A DNA stretch of 52,086 nucleotides from JAGXQV01 sp964451375 (GCA_964451375.1 CAYVIN010000025.1:1-52086), one strand, 5' to 3'; numbered from the stretch's first letter, positions 1-9,159 are shown. Notes: generated from the sequence alone by a model not told the origin. Translations and numbers: made by a program.

Positions 1-622
1 TCCACAACGGTTCGATCAGGGTATTGGCGAAGCGGAACACCAGCAGGTTCTGCACGGTTTCCTTGCCCAGGTAGTGGTCGATGCGGAATATCTGCTCTTC
101 ATCGAAATGATCGTGCATCAGCTTGTTCAGCAGCTGTGCGCTTTCGATATCCTGACCAAAAGGTTTCTCGACCACCACCCGGTGCAGGCCACGCGGGCGG
201 TTCAGGCCGACTTCGCTGAGATTCTTGATCACCGAGGCGAAATCCGCCGGTTTGATGGCGAGATAAAAGACGATATTGGAACACGCGCCGCTCTTCGGTT
301 TGCCCAATTCCTCGATAAGCCGCCGGTAGGCATCAATATCGTGTAATTCACCGCGCAAATAGCTGAAGCGGGTAGCAAAACGCGCAAACAACTCGGCGTC
401 AAATTTTTCCTTGAGCTTGTCCTTGAGGGCTTTCTCCATGAAGGCGCGCCATTCGTCCTGGCCCCATTCCCTGCGGGCGAAAGCGATGAAAGTCAGACTT
501 TGCGGCAAGCGTTTGGCTTCCTCAAGGTGATACAGCGCAGGCAGCAGCTTGATGGTGGACAGATTTCCGGTCGCCCCGAAAATCACCATATTGCAGGGAT
601 ATAGCTGATTCTCGTCGCTCAT
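1..622 (-). CDS. zwf: Glucose-6-phosphate dehydrogenase, N-terminal part (runs off the window)
   Basis: Oxidises glucose 6-phosphate to 6-phosphogluconolactone with NAD(P)+ in the cytosol, the entry step of the oxidative pentose phosphate or Entner-Doudoroff route. The ATG at 622 opens MSDENQLYPCNMVIFGATGN, which holds the dinucleotide-binding GATGNL motif. Near position 90 the frame encodes RIDHYLGKE, the substrate-binding and catalytic signature of the family. About 207 residues are visible of the usual 480 or so; the C-terminus lies outside the window. The start overlaps the gnd stop in an ATGA junction, so the two are probably translationally coupled, with gnd upstream. Identity is certain; cofactor preference cannot be read from this fragment. 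Confidence 0.95.
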   Translation of the reverse strand, partial: MSDENQLYPCNMVIFGATGNLSTIKLLPALYHLEEAKRLPQSLTFIAFARREWGQDEWRAFMEKALKDKLKEKFDAELFARFATRFSYLRGELHDIDAYRRLIEELGKPKSGACSNIVFYLAIKPADFASVIKNLSEVGLNRPRGLHRVVVEKPFGQDIESAQLLNKLMHDHFDEEQIFRIDHYLGKETVQNLLVFRFANTLIEPLW

Positions 623-1557
623 GACCCGCCTTCCCCTTCGACGCCGCTCAGGGCAGGTTTCACGGCGTGGCCGCCGAAACCCTTGCGCATCATGGCGAGC
701 AGCTTGGCGGGATAATCATTGTTGCCTTGCGACGCAAAACGCATCATCAAGGCCAGCGACATCACCGGCGCGGGCAGCCCCTGTTCGATGGATTCCAGCG
801 CCGTCCAGCGCCCTTCGCCGGAGTCCGAAACGAAGGGTTCGATATTTTCCAGGGATTGATCGGATTGCAGGAATTCGGCGGTCAAATCGAGCAGCCAGGA
901 ACGCACCACGCTGCCATGCCGCCACAGTTCGCTGATCGCCGCCAGATCCAGGCCGAACTCTTCCTTGCCCTTCATCAGTGCAAAACCTTCGGCAAAGGCT
1001 TGCATCATTCCGTACTCGATGCCGTTATGAACCATTTTCACGAAATGCCCGGAACCGACCGGCCCGCAATGCAGCCAGCCCTTATCGGGGGAAGGGGCAA
1101 GCACTTTGAAAAAGGGTTCGACATGTTTCACGGCCTCGGGTTTGCCCCCCACCATCAGGGCATAACCGTTTTCCAATCCCCAGATACCCCCCGACACCCC
1201 GGCGTCGATAAAATGAATGCCGCTTTTTTCGAGTAATTCGCCGCGCTTCATGGAGTCCTTGTAAAAAGCATTGGCCCCATCCACCACCACATCGCCCTCG
1301 GCGAGCAGCGGCACCAGTTGTTCGAGCATCTGTTTGGTGGCTTCGCCTGCCGGCAACATCAGCCACACCACGCGCGGCTTGGCGAGACCGGCCAGCAGTT
1401 CGGGAACCGTAGCGCAGGCTTTCAGGCCGGTTTCGTGAGCCAGTTTGTCGGTCACCTCGAAGCTGCGATTGAAGGCCGCCACTTTCACCCCACCGCGCGC
1501 CAGACGCCGCGCCATATTGGCGCCCATGCGCCCGAGTCCGATGATGCCGATGTCCAT
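619..1557 (-). CDS. gnd: 6-phosphogluconate dehydrogenase, short decarboxylating form
   Basis: Oxidative decarboxylation of 6-phosphogluconate to ribulose 5-phosphate. The 312-residue protein starts with a Rossmann fold (GLGRMGANMARRL, residues 7-19), has the GVSGGIWGLENGY substrate loop near residue 120 and the KMVHNGIEYG catalytic segment near residue 174. The length matches the short (about 300-330 residue) Gnd/YqeC type, often NAD-dependent, rather than the 470-residue E. coli form. The ATG at 1557 follows a GGAG ribosome site. It is cotranscribed with zwf, overlapping by four bases. The last residues (PALSGVEG) come from a dispersed-repeat-like sequence at about 634-657, so the native C-terminus may have been replaced. 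Confidence 0.9.
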   Translation of the reverse strand: MDIGIIGLGRMGANMARRLARGGVKVAAFNRSFEVTDKLAHETGLKACATVPELLAGLAKPRVVWLMLPAGEATKQMLEQLVPLLAEGDVVVDGANAFYKDSMKRGELLEKSGIHFIDAGVSGGIWGLENGYALMVGGKPEAVKHVEPFFKVLAPSPDKGWLHCGPVGSGHFVKMVHNGIEYGMMQAFAEGFALMKGKEEFGLDLAAISELWRHGSVVRSWLLDLTAEFLQSDQSLENIEPFVSDSGEGRWTALESIEQGLPAPVMSLALMMRFASQGNNDYPAKLLAMMRKGFGGHAVKPALSGVEGEGGS

Positions 1558-1690
1558 GTCCGCTCCTTGGGTTGTTTGATAGGGCCAGTATAGGCCAGCC
1601 CGGTTGAATCAACCAGCTACGCCGACAGGCTGTTTTCCGGCGCTTTTTGATATACTTCAGGGCTATCTCATTTTCCCTCCCACCATAACA
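1558..1690. promoter_or_regulatory. Divergent promoter region between gnd-zwf and glgA
   Basis: This 133-bp gap separates the divergently read gnd and glgA genes and must carry both promoters. A TATACT hexamer at 1651-1656 is a reasonable -10 element for glgA, but no convincing -35 element stands at 16-18 bp. No operator is recognised. Confidence 0.35.
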
Positions 1691-3166
1691 ATGCCTGCCA
1701 TCGCCGAATTGCCGATCCTTTTTGCCACTCCCGAAATTCGTCCCCTCATCAAAACCGGCGGACTCGCCGACATCAGCGCCTCCCTGCCCGCCGCCTTGCG
1801 CCATCTTGGCGCGGACGTTCGGGTGCTGGTTCCCGGTTATCCGGCAGTGATGGATGGCGCACTCAACATTCAGTCGTTGTATTGGTTCGGCGAATTTTTT
1901 GGCTTCGGCGAAGTACACCTGTTATCCGCCACGCTGCCCGGCACAGATGTTCCTTTGCTGATCATCGAAGCGCCACATTTTTACACGCGGGGCGGCGGCC
2001 CTTACCAGGATCACCTCAAACAGGATTGGCCCGACAACGCCCGGCGTTTCGCGCTGCTTTCGCGAATGGCCGCGTTTCTTTGCACCTCCGCCAGTCCGTT
2101 GGACTTTCACCCCGCAGTACTGCACTGCAACGACTGGCAAACCGGTCTGGCGCCCGCCTATCTGTATTTCGAGGAAGGCGTCAAACCGCCGGTGGTGACG
2201 ACCATCCACAATCTGGCTTTCCAGGGCATTTTCGCGCCCAAAACTATTGCCGAAGTTGATCTCCCGCCGGCAAGTTTTGCGGTTGAAGGCGTCGAGTATT
2301 ACGGCAATCTTTCCTTCCTCAAGGCCGGTTTGTATTACACCGACCACATCACCACGGTCAGCCCCAACTATGCCGAAGAAATCCAGCGCGAGCCGCTCGG
2401 CTTCGGGATGCAGGGATTGCTGCACCGGCGCACTGCGGATATCAGCGGAATCGTCAACGGCATCGACACCGACGAATGGAATCCCGGCGCCGACCCGGCC
2501 ATTGCGCAACCATACAGCGCCGGGAATCTCGACCAAAAAGCCGCCAACAAGGCCGCATTGCAAAAGAAACTGGGGCTTAGTGTCGATCCCGCCATACCGC
2601 TGCTCGGCGCGGTCAGCCGCATTTCCTACCAAAAAGGCTTGGACATGTTGCTTGAAATCGCCCCGTTGCTGCTGGAAGAACCGGTGCAACTGGTCATCCT
2701 CGGCACCGGCGAAGCCAATCTTGAACAACAGCTGACCCTCCTCGCTCAAAGTCATCCGAACCAGGTTGCCGCCTTTATCGGTTTCGACGAAAAACTCTCG
2801 CACCTGATCGAAGCCGGCCTCGACATGTTCCTGATGCCGTCGCGTTTCGAGCCGTGCGGATTGAACCAGATGTACAGCCAGCGTTACGGTACGCCGCCGC
2901 TTGTCCACGCCACCGGAGGGCTGGTCGATACGGTAGTGGACACCACCCCGGAAACCCTGGAAAACCAGACGGCCAGTGGTTTCCTGTTCGCGGAAAGCAG
3001 CGCCGCCGCACTGCTCGACACCATCCGCCGCGCGTTGGGCTGTTACCGCGAGCCGGAAACCTGGCGGCAAATCCAGCTTGCTGGAATGCAGCGGGACTTC
3101 TCCTGGGATAACAGTGCCCGCCGCTATCTGGCGCTGTACCAGACGCTACTGGAAAAAAATAAGTAA
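1691..3166 (+). CDS. glgA: Glycogen (starch) synthase, ADP-glucose type
   Basis: Transfers glucose from ADP-glucose to the non-reducing end of alpha-1,4-glucan (GT5 family). The 491-residue protein has the N-terminal IKTGGLADISASLP segment, whose KTGGL motif binds ADP-glucose. A central HCNDWQTGL follows, and the C-terminal GT-B domain holds SRFEPCGLNQMYSQRYGT and TGGLVDTVVD. I chose the ATG at 1691 because family members begin shortly before the strand leading to the KTGGL loop; an upstream in-frame start at 1604 would add 29 unrelated residues. The ribosome site is weak. glgP lies nearby on the opposite strand, so synthesis and breakdown of glycogen are encoded within 5 kb, next to the glucose 6-phosphate-consuming zwf-gnd pair. 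Confidence 0.95.
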   Translation: MPAIAELPILFATPEIRPLIKTGGLADISASLPAALRHLGADVRVLVPGYPAVMDGALNIQSLYWFGEFFGFGEVHLLSATLPGTDVPLLIIEAPHFYTRGGGPYQDHLKQDWPDNARRFALLSRMAAFLCTSASPLDFHPAVLHCNDWQTGLAPAYLYFEEGVKPPVVTTIHNLAFQGIFAPKTIAEVDLPPASFAVEGVEYYGNLSFLKAGLYYTDHITTVSPNYAEEIQREPLGFGMQGLLHRRTADISGIVNGIDTDEWNPGADPAIAQPYSAGNLDQKAANKAALQKKLGLSVDPAIPLLGAVSRISYQKGLDMLLEIAPLLLEEPVQLVILGTGEANLEQQLTLLAQSHPNQVAAFIGFDEKLSHLIEAGLDMFLMPSRFEPCGLNQMYSQRYGTPPLVHATGGLVDTVVDTTPETLENQTASGFLFAESSAAALLDTIRRALGCYREPETWRQIQLAGMQRDFSWDNSARRYLALYQTLLEKNK

Positions 3167-3236
3167 CACCGCCATTTACAGCAGTTTAAGAAACCCCCTA
3201 AGATACTTTCCCCACAACTCAACGGAGAACTTCCAC

Positions 3237-3815
3237 ATGAAAAAAGCATGGCTTCCCCTCGCCCTCGCACTGGCCTTCAATCTCAACCCGGCGGTCGCCG
3301 GCGACGATGATCTGGCGAAATACCAGGAAGAAGGCCGCAAAATCGCCAAGGAAATGATGACCAACCTGGGCGGCAAACTTCAGAGCGAACTCAAGGCCAA
3401 CGGCACTGCCGGCGCCATCAAGGTTTGCAAGGACATCGCCCCGGCGGCGTTTTCCGACGTTTCGCGCAAAACCGGGCAGCGTGTCACCCGCGTTTCTCTG
3501 AAGGTGCGCAACCCCTTGATGGGCACACCGGACGCCTGGGAACAAAAGGTTCTGGCCGACTTTGACAAGCGCCTGGAAAAGGAAAAGCCCGGCATGATCG
3601 AATACGCAGAAATCGTCAGCGAACCGCAAGGCAAATACCTGCGTTTCATGAAGGCCATCCCCGTACAGGGCGTTTGCCTGGAATGCCACGGCGGGCCGGA
3701 CATGGTTGAAGCCCCCGCCAGGGAAGCCCTCAAGGCCGACTATCCGCACGACAAGGCAACCGGCTACACCCTCGACCAGATTCGCGGCGCGGTGTCTTTC
3801 AAGAAGGCCCTGTAA
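3237..3815 (+). CDS. Periplasmic c-type haem protein, DUF3365/Tll0287-like
   Basis: A 192-residue exported protein. Residues 1-21 form a signal peptide (MKKAWLPLALALAFNLNPAVAG). The rest matches the DUF3365 (Tll0287-like) haem-binding sensor fold, ending with the single c-haem motif CLECH in VCLECHGGPDM at about residue 143. Family members bind one haem in a PAS-like fold and occur alone or as sensor domains, so a role in redox or ligand sensing or electron transfer is an inference. The start ATG follows a GGAGA site (spacing about 7). It stands alone downstream of glgA and ends before a strong hairpin terminator. Confidence 0.85.
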   Translation: MKKAWLPLALALAFNLNPAVAGDDDLAKYQEEGRKIAKEMMTNLGGKLQSELKANGTAGAIKVCKDIAPAAFSDVSRKTGQRVTRVSLKVRNPLMGTPDAWEQKVLADFDKRLEKEKPGMIEYAEIVSEPQGKYLRFMKAIPVQGVCLECHGGPDMVEAPAREALKADYPHDKATGYTLDQIRGAVSFKKAL

Positions 3816-3841
3816 AGCAGATTCAGGAACTGGCGGAAAAC

Positions 3842-3875
3842 AAAACGGCGAACCGAAGGTTCGCCGTTTTGTTTT
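3842..3875. terminator. Hairpin terminator between convergent genes
   Basis: A 13-bp perfect stem (3842-3854 with 3858-3870) around a 3-base loop ends in a T-run on the plus strand and is preceded by an A-run, so it can act in both directions. It lies between the haem-protein gene and the psiE-like gene, which converge here. Confidence 0.85.
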
Positions 3876-3904
3876 ATGGCAGTTAAAAAAGTAGGGGATA
3901 CCCC

Positions 3905-4339
3905 TCAATCATCCCGCCCACCCGCCGGTTTCTCGCGTAATTCGGGCGAGGGGTCATCCGAGGGATAGGGAAAACGCGTGTGTCCGTATCGGATCACCAG
4001 CACCGCCAGGGCCAGCACCAGGATGGAACCGGTGATGGCGAGCATCCGCCATTCGTTCATTTCCTTCACGTCGAGTATCAGGTAGCGGGCCAACGCCACC
4101 ATGCCGATGTAAATCGGGTAACGCACCGGCATCTTGCCCGAGCCGTAGTAGTGCCCGACCATCGCCAGCACTTCCAGGTAAAGGAACAACAGCAGCAGAT
4201 CGGCCAGCGTCACCCGACCCTCGCGGATCATGAAGCCGACTTCGCTGGCCGCCGCAATCACGGTGGCGATAGCGATGACCAGCAGCCCGACATTTTCGAC
4301 AAAGGCCAGCGCCAGACGGTTGAATTGTGGCAGTCTCAT
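3905..4339 (-). CDS. psiE: Phosphate-starvation-inducible PsiE-family membrane protein
   Basis: A 144-residue integral membrane protein of the PsiE family (function unknown; the E. coli member is induced by phosphate limitation). Four hydrophobic segments are visible: near residues 13-32, 45-65 (LADLLLLFLYLEVLAMVGHYY), 73-92 (YPIYIGMVALARYLILDV) and 98-118 (MLAITGSILVLALAVLVI). The polar tail is rich in Pro, Glu and Asp. I chose the ATG at 4339 because it follows GAGGAAAAAACG, while a GTG at 4444 would prepend 35 residues overlapping glgP. It lies 14 bases after glgP and is probably cotranscribed with it. Nothing in the sequence shows Pho regulation. Confidence 0.8.
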   Translation of the reverse strand: MRLPQFNRLALAFVENVGLLVIAIATVIAAASEVGFMIREGRVTLADLLLLFLYLEVLAMVGHYYGSGKMPVRYPIYIGMVALARYLILDVKEMNEWRMLAITGSILVLALAVLVIRYGHTRFPYPSDDPSPELREKPAGGRDD

Positions 4340-4353
4340 GGTCGTTTTTTTCC

Positions 4354-6918
4354 TCACAACCACACCATCAGCCCCATTTCCAGGGGGTGGGTGAGCAGAG
4401 CGTGATAGGGATAGACGCGGATCTTGTAATCCAGCCGCCCACACAATTCCGGCGAAAGATCAAGGGTGTAGCGGCATTCCCCGGTTTCCGCGAGCTTGCC
4501 CTGGCAGGTGAAAGGGAAATGCAGATAGTCGCTCATGTCCTTCTTGGTGGGCCGACGCAACAGCAATTCAACCACCACGTCATTGGGCGTCAACCCGTCG
4601 AGTTGCACGGCCACCTCCAGCTTCAGCGCATCGCCAAAATGAATATGTTTTTTGGGCGTATCCAGGCGACGTAGCGCGATGTCCCGCCAGGCTGCCCGAA
4701 TCCGCGCCTTCCAGGCGGCGATCTGGCGGGCGTTGGCATACCCTTCGTCAGCATAACGTTTGCCTTGCTCGCAGGCCGGCAAATAAAAACGCGACACATA
4801 TTCCCCCACCATTCGTCCGGCGTTGTACTGCGGCAATACGGTAGCGATGGAACGTTTGGCCTTTTTCACCCAATCCACCGAATAGCCCATGCTGCCCCGG
4901 TCGTAATACAGCGGGAAAACCCGGTTGCGCAGGATATCGTAAAGCCCCAGGCTGTCCTCGCGATTGCGCCGCATGTCGTCCAGATAGGTCGGAGCCGGTT
5001 TGATCGCCCAGCCGTTGGTGCCGTCGTAACCTTCCCCCCACCAGCCGTCGAGCACCGAGAGGTTGATTGCGCCGTTGATGCCGGCCTTCATCCCCGACGT
5101 GCCGCTGGCTTCGAGCGGGTAAATGGGATTGTTGAGCCATACGTCCACACCCGCCACCAGACGCCGCGCCAGCCCCAGGTCATAACCTTCGACGAGCAGC
5201 ACCTTGCCCTCGAATTCGGACATGTGGGCCAGCGAATGAATGCGCCGGATCAAGTCCTGACCGGGATTGTCGGCGGGATGCGCCTTGCCGGCAAAGATGA
5301 ACAACACCGGACGGTCGGCGTCGGAGAGCAGCTTACGCAAGGTGTCCGGGTCTTCAAACAGCAATGCGGCTCGTTTGTAGGTAGCGAAACGCCGCGCAAA
5401 ACCGATGGTCAACACGTTCGGGTCGTAACGATCGACATGTTTCAGGAGGCGGTCAAGATGCGCCTCGCTGCCGTGGTTGCGGAAATGTTGTTGGGACAGG
5501 CGATAACGCACCAGTTGCAGCATTTGCGACTTGAGCGACTGGCGCACACTCCAGAACAGATGGTCGGGAATTTCGTCGATGCGTCGCGTCCAGTATTCCT
5601 CGTCGGACATGCGATGACGCCATTCGTAGCCGAAATAGTTGTCGAACAGGTCTATCCATTCCTGGGCCAGGAAAGTCGGTACGTGTACGCCATTGGTGAC
5701 ATAGCTCAGGGGATTTTCCTCCGGCGCCAACTGCGTCCAGAGGTTGCTGCAAATTTGCGAGGACACGCTGCCGTGGATGCGCGACACGCCGTTCTGGCGG
5801 CGCGAGCCGCGTATCGCCAGATTGGTCATGTTGAAATCGGGGCCGTCGGGCGTTCGCCCCAGCGCCAGAAATTCGTCGCGGTTGAGTCCCAGATCGTTGG
5901 CGCAATGCTCGAAATAATGCCACATCATGTCTTCGGCAAAATGGTCATGTCCCGCCGGCACCGGGGTATGGGTGGTAAAGCAGGTATTTACCGCCACCGC
6001 CTCCAGCGCGCTGGCGAAATCCAGGCCTTCCTCCGTCACCAGATGGCGGATGCGGGCGAGGATCAGGAACGCCGCGTGGCCCTCGTTGATATGCCAGACC
6101 GTGGGTTTCAGCCCCAAGGCGCGCAGGGCCATGACGCCGCCCACGCCGAGAATGATTTCCTGGGTGATGCGCATGTTGCGGTCGCCGCCGTAAAGCTGGT
6201 GGGCGATATCGCGATCCTGCGGGGAGTTTTCCTCGATATCGGTGTCGAGCAGGCATAACGACACGTGCCCGACCCGCGAATGCCACACCTTGACCACCAC
6301 AGTGCGTCCGGGAAATTCAACATTGACACGGATTTCCCGGCCTTCGGCGTCAAGCGCGGGCGTCACCGGCAGGTCGTCGAAATCGGAATCGTTGTGGGTG
6401 GCGATCTGGTTGCCTTCGCCGTCGATCATCTGGGAAAAATAGCCCTGCCGATACAGCAGCCCCACCCCAATGAAGGGCAGGCTCAAATCGCTGGCGGCCT
6501 TGCAGTGGTCGCCGGCAAGAATCCCCAATCCGCCCGAATAAATCGGGAAACTTTCGTGAAAGCCGAATTCCGCGCAGAAATAGGCGATCAGATCGCCCGG
6601 CTTGAACTGCTCGTGCAGACCGCCGCGCCGCATCGGCTCGTTGTGATAGGTATCGTAGGCCGACAAGACGCGGTTGTAGGTCGCCAGAAACACCTGGTCG
6701 TCGCTGGCGTCGAGCAACCGCTGCTCATCGACGCGGCGCAGGAACACCTTGGGATTATGCCCAACCGCATCCCACAAACCGGGATGGAGGCGGGCAAACA
6801 GGGTGCGCGTGGGTTTGTCCCAGCTATACCAGAGATTGTTCGCCAATTCCTGCAAACGCAGGAGTTTACGGGGCAAGCGGGGATTAACCTCAATCGAGAA
6901 AGTGGTGCCTGGATTCAT
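4354..6918 (-). CDS. glgP: Alpha-glucan (glycogen) phosphorylase
   Basis: Phosphorolysis of alpha-1,4-glucan to glucose 1-phosphate using pyridoxal phosphate (GT35). The 854-residue protein has the N-terminal segment NNLWYSWDKPTRTLF typical of the short bacterial alpha-glucan phosphorylases. The PLP-binding region EASGTSGMKAGINGAINLS is at about residues 610-630; its Lys is the Schiff-base residue. WHINEGHAAF and HTPVPAGHD mark the active site. The ATG at 6918 has an AGGA site 8 bases upstream; a TTG at 6939 overlapping the orn stop is a less likely start. It sits between orn and psiE on the same strand with gaps of 17 and 14 bases, suggesting one transcript. Confidence 0.95.
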   Translation of the reverse strand: MNPGTTFSIEVNPRLPRKLLRLQELANNLWYSWDKPTRTLFARLHPGLWDAVGHNPKVFLRRVDEQRLLDASDDQVFLATYNRVLSAYDTYHNEPMRRGGLHEQFKPGDLIAYFCAEFGFHESFPIYSGGLGILAGDHCKAASDLSLPFIGVGLLYRQGYFSQMIDGEGNQIATHNDSDFDDLPVTPALDAEGREIRVNVEFPGRTVVVKVWHSRVGHVSLCLLDTDIEENSPQDRDIAHQLYGGDRNMRITQEIILGVGGVMALRALGLKPTVWHINEGHAAFLILARIRHLVTEEGLDFASALEAVAVNTCFTTHTPVPAGHDHFAEDMMWHYFEHCANDLGLNRDEFLALGRTPDGPDFNMTNLAIRGSRRQNGVSRIHGSVSSQICSNLWTQLAPEENPLSYVTNGVHVPTFLAQEWIDLFDNYFGYEWRHRMSDEEYWTRRIDEIPDHLFWSVRQSLKSQMLQLVRYRLSQQHFRNHGSEAHLDRLLKHVDRYDPNVLTIGFARRFATYKRAALLFEDPDTLRKLLSDADRPVLFIFAGKAHPADNPGQDLIRRIHSLAHMSEFEGKVLLVEGYDLGLARRLVAGVDVWLNNPIYPLEASGTSGMKAGINGAINLSVLDGWWGEGYDGTNGWAIKPAPTYLDDMRRNREDSLGLYDILRNRVFPLYYDRGSMGYSVDWVKKAKRSIATVLPQYNAGRMVGEYVSRFYLPACEQGKRYADEGYANARQIAAWKARIRAAWRDIALRRLDTPKKHIHFGDALKLEVAVQLDGLTPNDVVVELLLRRPTKKDMSDYLHFPFTCQGKLAETGECRYTLDLSPELCGRLDYKIRVYPYHALLTHPLEMGLMVWL

Positions 6919-6935
6919 GCTGGATAGTCCTGTTG

Positions 6936-7484
6936 TCAAATTTCGCGGAACAGGGTAGCGCGGTAATATTTCAACTCTTCTATGGATTCGTAGATGTCGG
7001 CCAAGGCTTCGTGTTTATTGGCCTTCTTGAAACCGTCGTAGACTTTCGGATACCAGCGCTTGGCCAGTTCCTTGGGAGTGCTCACGTCGAGGTTGCGGTA
7101 GTGGAAGTAACCTTCCAGCTTGGGCATGTAATTGTAGAGAAACCGCCGATCCTGGCAGATCGAGTTGCCGCACATCGGCGATTTGCCGGAGGGAACATAC
7201 TGGCTGATGAACTCGATCATGCGTTTTTCCACTTCCGCCTCATCCAGGGTGGATTCGCGCACCTTGGCGGTCAGCCCCGATTTACCGTGGGTGGAAGTAT
7301 TCCAGGCGTCCATGCCGGCCAGCACTTCATCGCTCTGATGCACGACCAGCACCGGGCTTTCCGCCAGCACGTTTAGTTGGGCGTCGGTGACCACCATCGC
7401 GACCTCGATAATCCGGTCGCGCTCGGGGAACAATCCGGTCATTTCCAGATCCAGCCAGATAAGGTTGTTGCTGTCTTGTGCCAT
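6936..7484 (-). CDS. orn: Oligoribonuclease
   Basis: DEDDh 3'-5' exoribonuclease that removes 2-5-nt RNA fragments and the linear pGpG left by cyclic-di-GMP breakdown, and is usually essential in proteobacteria. The 182-residue product carries the Exo I motif LDLEMTG (residues 10-16), the CGNSICQDRRFLYNYMP block and a C-terminal HEALADIYESIEELKYYR with the catalytic His and Asp. The ATG at 7484 gives the usual N-terminus; an upstream ATG at 7526 would add 14 residues. It is divergent from the M48 protease gene across 80 bp. The link to pGpG is relevant here because diguanylate cyclase and HD-GYP genes occur later in the window. Confidence 0.95.
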   Translation of the reverse strand: MAQDSNNLIWLDLEMTGLFPERDRIIEVAMVVTDAQLNVLAESPVLVVHQSDEVLAGMDAWNTSTHGKSGLTAKVRESTLDEAEVEKRMIEFISQYVPSGKSPMCGNSICQDRRFLYNYMPKLEGYFHYRNLDVSTPKELAKRWYPKVYDGFKKANKHEALADIYESIEELKYYRATLFREI

Positions 7485-7564
7485 AATGTTCACTTGATAT
7501 TTAGCGTTGATGGCGCATTTTGTCATAACCCGCCATCCGACGTAAGCTCACTGCCGAAAAACCC

Positions 7565-8806
7565 ATGCAAACATTCACCCTGATATTCCTTGCTGCGCTG
7601 ACCCTCTCGCTTGCCCTGCGGCTATGGCTGGCAGGCCGTCATATCCGCCACATCGCCGCCCATCGCGGCGCGGTTCCCGGCGAATTTGCGGAACGCATCA
7701 CCCTGGCTGCACACCAGAAAGCCGCCGATTACAGCATCGCCAAAACCCGCCTCGGACGAATCCACGCCCTGCTCGACGCCGCGCTGCTGCTCGGTTTCAC
7801 CCTCGGCGGCGGAATCGAAACCCTTAACCGGCTGCTCGGCGGCGCGCTGGCCGATCCCGTGTGGCAAGGCGTCGCGCTGATTCTCGGGATATTCCTGATC
7901 AGCGGAATCATCGAACTGCCGCTCGGCATCTATCGCACTTTCGTCATCGACGCACGATTCGGCTTCAACAAAACCACCCCCGCCCTGTACGCCGCCGACC
8001 TCGCCAAACAATTCGCCCTCGGGCTGATCATCGGTGCGCCGCTGTTATTCGGCGTCCTGTGGTTGATGGCGCGGATGGGAGAAAACTGGTGGCTGTACGT
8101 ATGGCTGGCGTGGATGGGCTTCAACCTGCTGATGCTGGCGATTTACCCCATCTTCATTGCGCCGATTTTCAACAAATTCGAACCGCTGGAAGACGCCGAC
8201 CTCAAGAACCATGTCGAAAAACTCCTTGGTCAATGCGAATTCGCCGCACAAGGCTTCTTCGTCATGGACGGCTCGCGCCGCTCCACCCAGGGCAACGCCT
8301 ATTTCACCGGGTTTGGCAAAGCGCGCCGGATCGTCTTTTTCGACACCCTGCTGGAACGCCTCGGGCACCACGAAGTCGTCGCCGTACTCGCCCACGAACT
8401 CGGTCATTTCAAACACCGCCACATCGTCAAACGCATCGTCCTGATCTTCGCCATGAGTCTGGCCGGATTATGGCTGCTCGGGCAACTCATGCTGGCTCCG
8501 TGGTTTTTCAGCGGACTGGGTGTAACCACCCCCGGCACTGCGGTGGGACTCGCCCTGTTCCTGCTGGTCAGCCCGGTATTCACCTTCCTCTTCCAGCCGC
8601 TGATGAGCTTTTATTCGCGCAAACACGAATTCGAGGCGGATTATTACGCCACCCGCCACGCCCCCGCCGCCGATCTGGTCAGCGCGCTGGTCAAGCTCTA
8701 TAACGACAACGCCGCCACCCTCACCCCCGATCCGCTGCATTCGGCGTTTTACGATTCGCATCCGCCGGCGGCGGTGCGCATCGCGCAATTGCAGAAAAAT
8801 GCCTAG
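7565..8806 (+). CDS. M48-family membrane zinc metalloprotease (Ste24/CAAX protease type)
   Basis: A 413-residue inner-membrane protease of the M48A (Ste24-like) type with its N-terminal membrane domain. Hydrophobic segments occur near residues 3-20, 68-85, 100-120, 150-175 and 178-200. The zinc site is HELGH (in AVLAHELGHFKHRH, about residue 277), and the third ligand Glu is in the HEFEADYYA segment near residue 358. Two further membrane spans lie between. Homologues cleave membrane-associated substrates; no particular bacterial substrate can be inferred. It is followed at 31 bases by a small cytochrome c gene, and then rsgA, probably as one transcript. Confidence 0.88.
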   Translation: MQTFTLIFLAALTLSLALRLWLAGRHIRHIAAHRGAVPGEFAERITLAAHQKAADYSIAKTRLGRIHALLDAALLLGFTLGGGIETLNRLLGGALADPVWQGVALILGIFLISGIIELPLGIYRTFVIDARFGFNKTTPALYAADLAKQFALGLIIGAPLLFGVLWLMARMGENWWLYVWLAWMGFNLLMLAIYPIFIAPIFNKFEPLEDADLKNHVEKLLGQCEFAAQGFFVMDGSRRSTQGNAYFTGFGKARRIVFFDTLLERLGHHEVVAVLAHELGHFKHRHIVKRIVLIFAMSLAGLWLLGQLMLAPWFFSGLGVTTPGTAVGLALFLLVSPVFTFLFQPLMSFYSRKHEFEADYYATRHAPAADLVSALVKLYNDNAATLTPDPLHSAFYDSHPPAAVRIAQLQKNA

Positions 8807-8837
8807 CCCAACCCCAATTTAACGCTGAGGAAATCCC

Positions 8838-9149
8838 ATGCGCATCCTGTTCGTTCTCCCCATCCTCCTGTTGCTCGGCAGCCCCGCCCACGGCGCAGAC
8901 ATCTTTGCCAAAGGGGACGCCAAAACCGGCAAAACCCTCCACGACAAATCCTGCGTCTCCTGCCACACCTCAATGGTCGGCGGAGACGGCTCGGCGCTGT
9001 ACAGCCGCATGGAGCGCAAGGTTAAGACCCCACAAAAGCTCCAGGCGCAAATCAGCGGCTGCAACGCCAATACCGGCGCAGGCTGGTTCCCCGAAGACGA
9101 ACTCAACGTCGGCGCGTATCTCAACAAACAGTTCTACAAATTTAAATAG
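8838..9149 (+). CDS. Small periplasmic monohaem cytochrome c
   Basis: A 103-residue protein with a signal peptide (residues 1-19, MRILFVLPILLLLGSPAHGA) and one c-haem motif CVSCH at about residues 37-41. The mature part is about 84 residues, typical of small soluble cytochromes c. A Met near the C-terminus as sixth ligand is not obvious; Met residues occur at about 45 and 56. The ATG is preceded by GAGGAAATCCC, a good ribosome site. It is likely cotranscribed with the M48 gene before it and rsgA 10 bases after it. Its electron-transfer partner is unknown. Confidence 0.85.
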   Translation: MRILFVLPILLLLGSPAHGADIFAKGDAKTGKTLHDKSCVSCHTSMVGGDGSALYSRMERKVKTPQKLQAQISGCNANTGAGWFPEDELNVGAYLNKQFYKFK

Positions 9150-9159
9150 GTCGCCAGGA

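Noticed and set aside
1604..1690. GlgA start at 1604
   Set aside because: The added 29 residues do not match any GlgA N-terminus and lie in the promoter region.
4765..6258. Long plus-strand open frame opposite glgP (497 residues)
   Set aside because: It is the antisense of a well-supported glgP, a common effect of high GC content; no domain is recognised.
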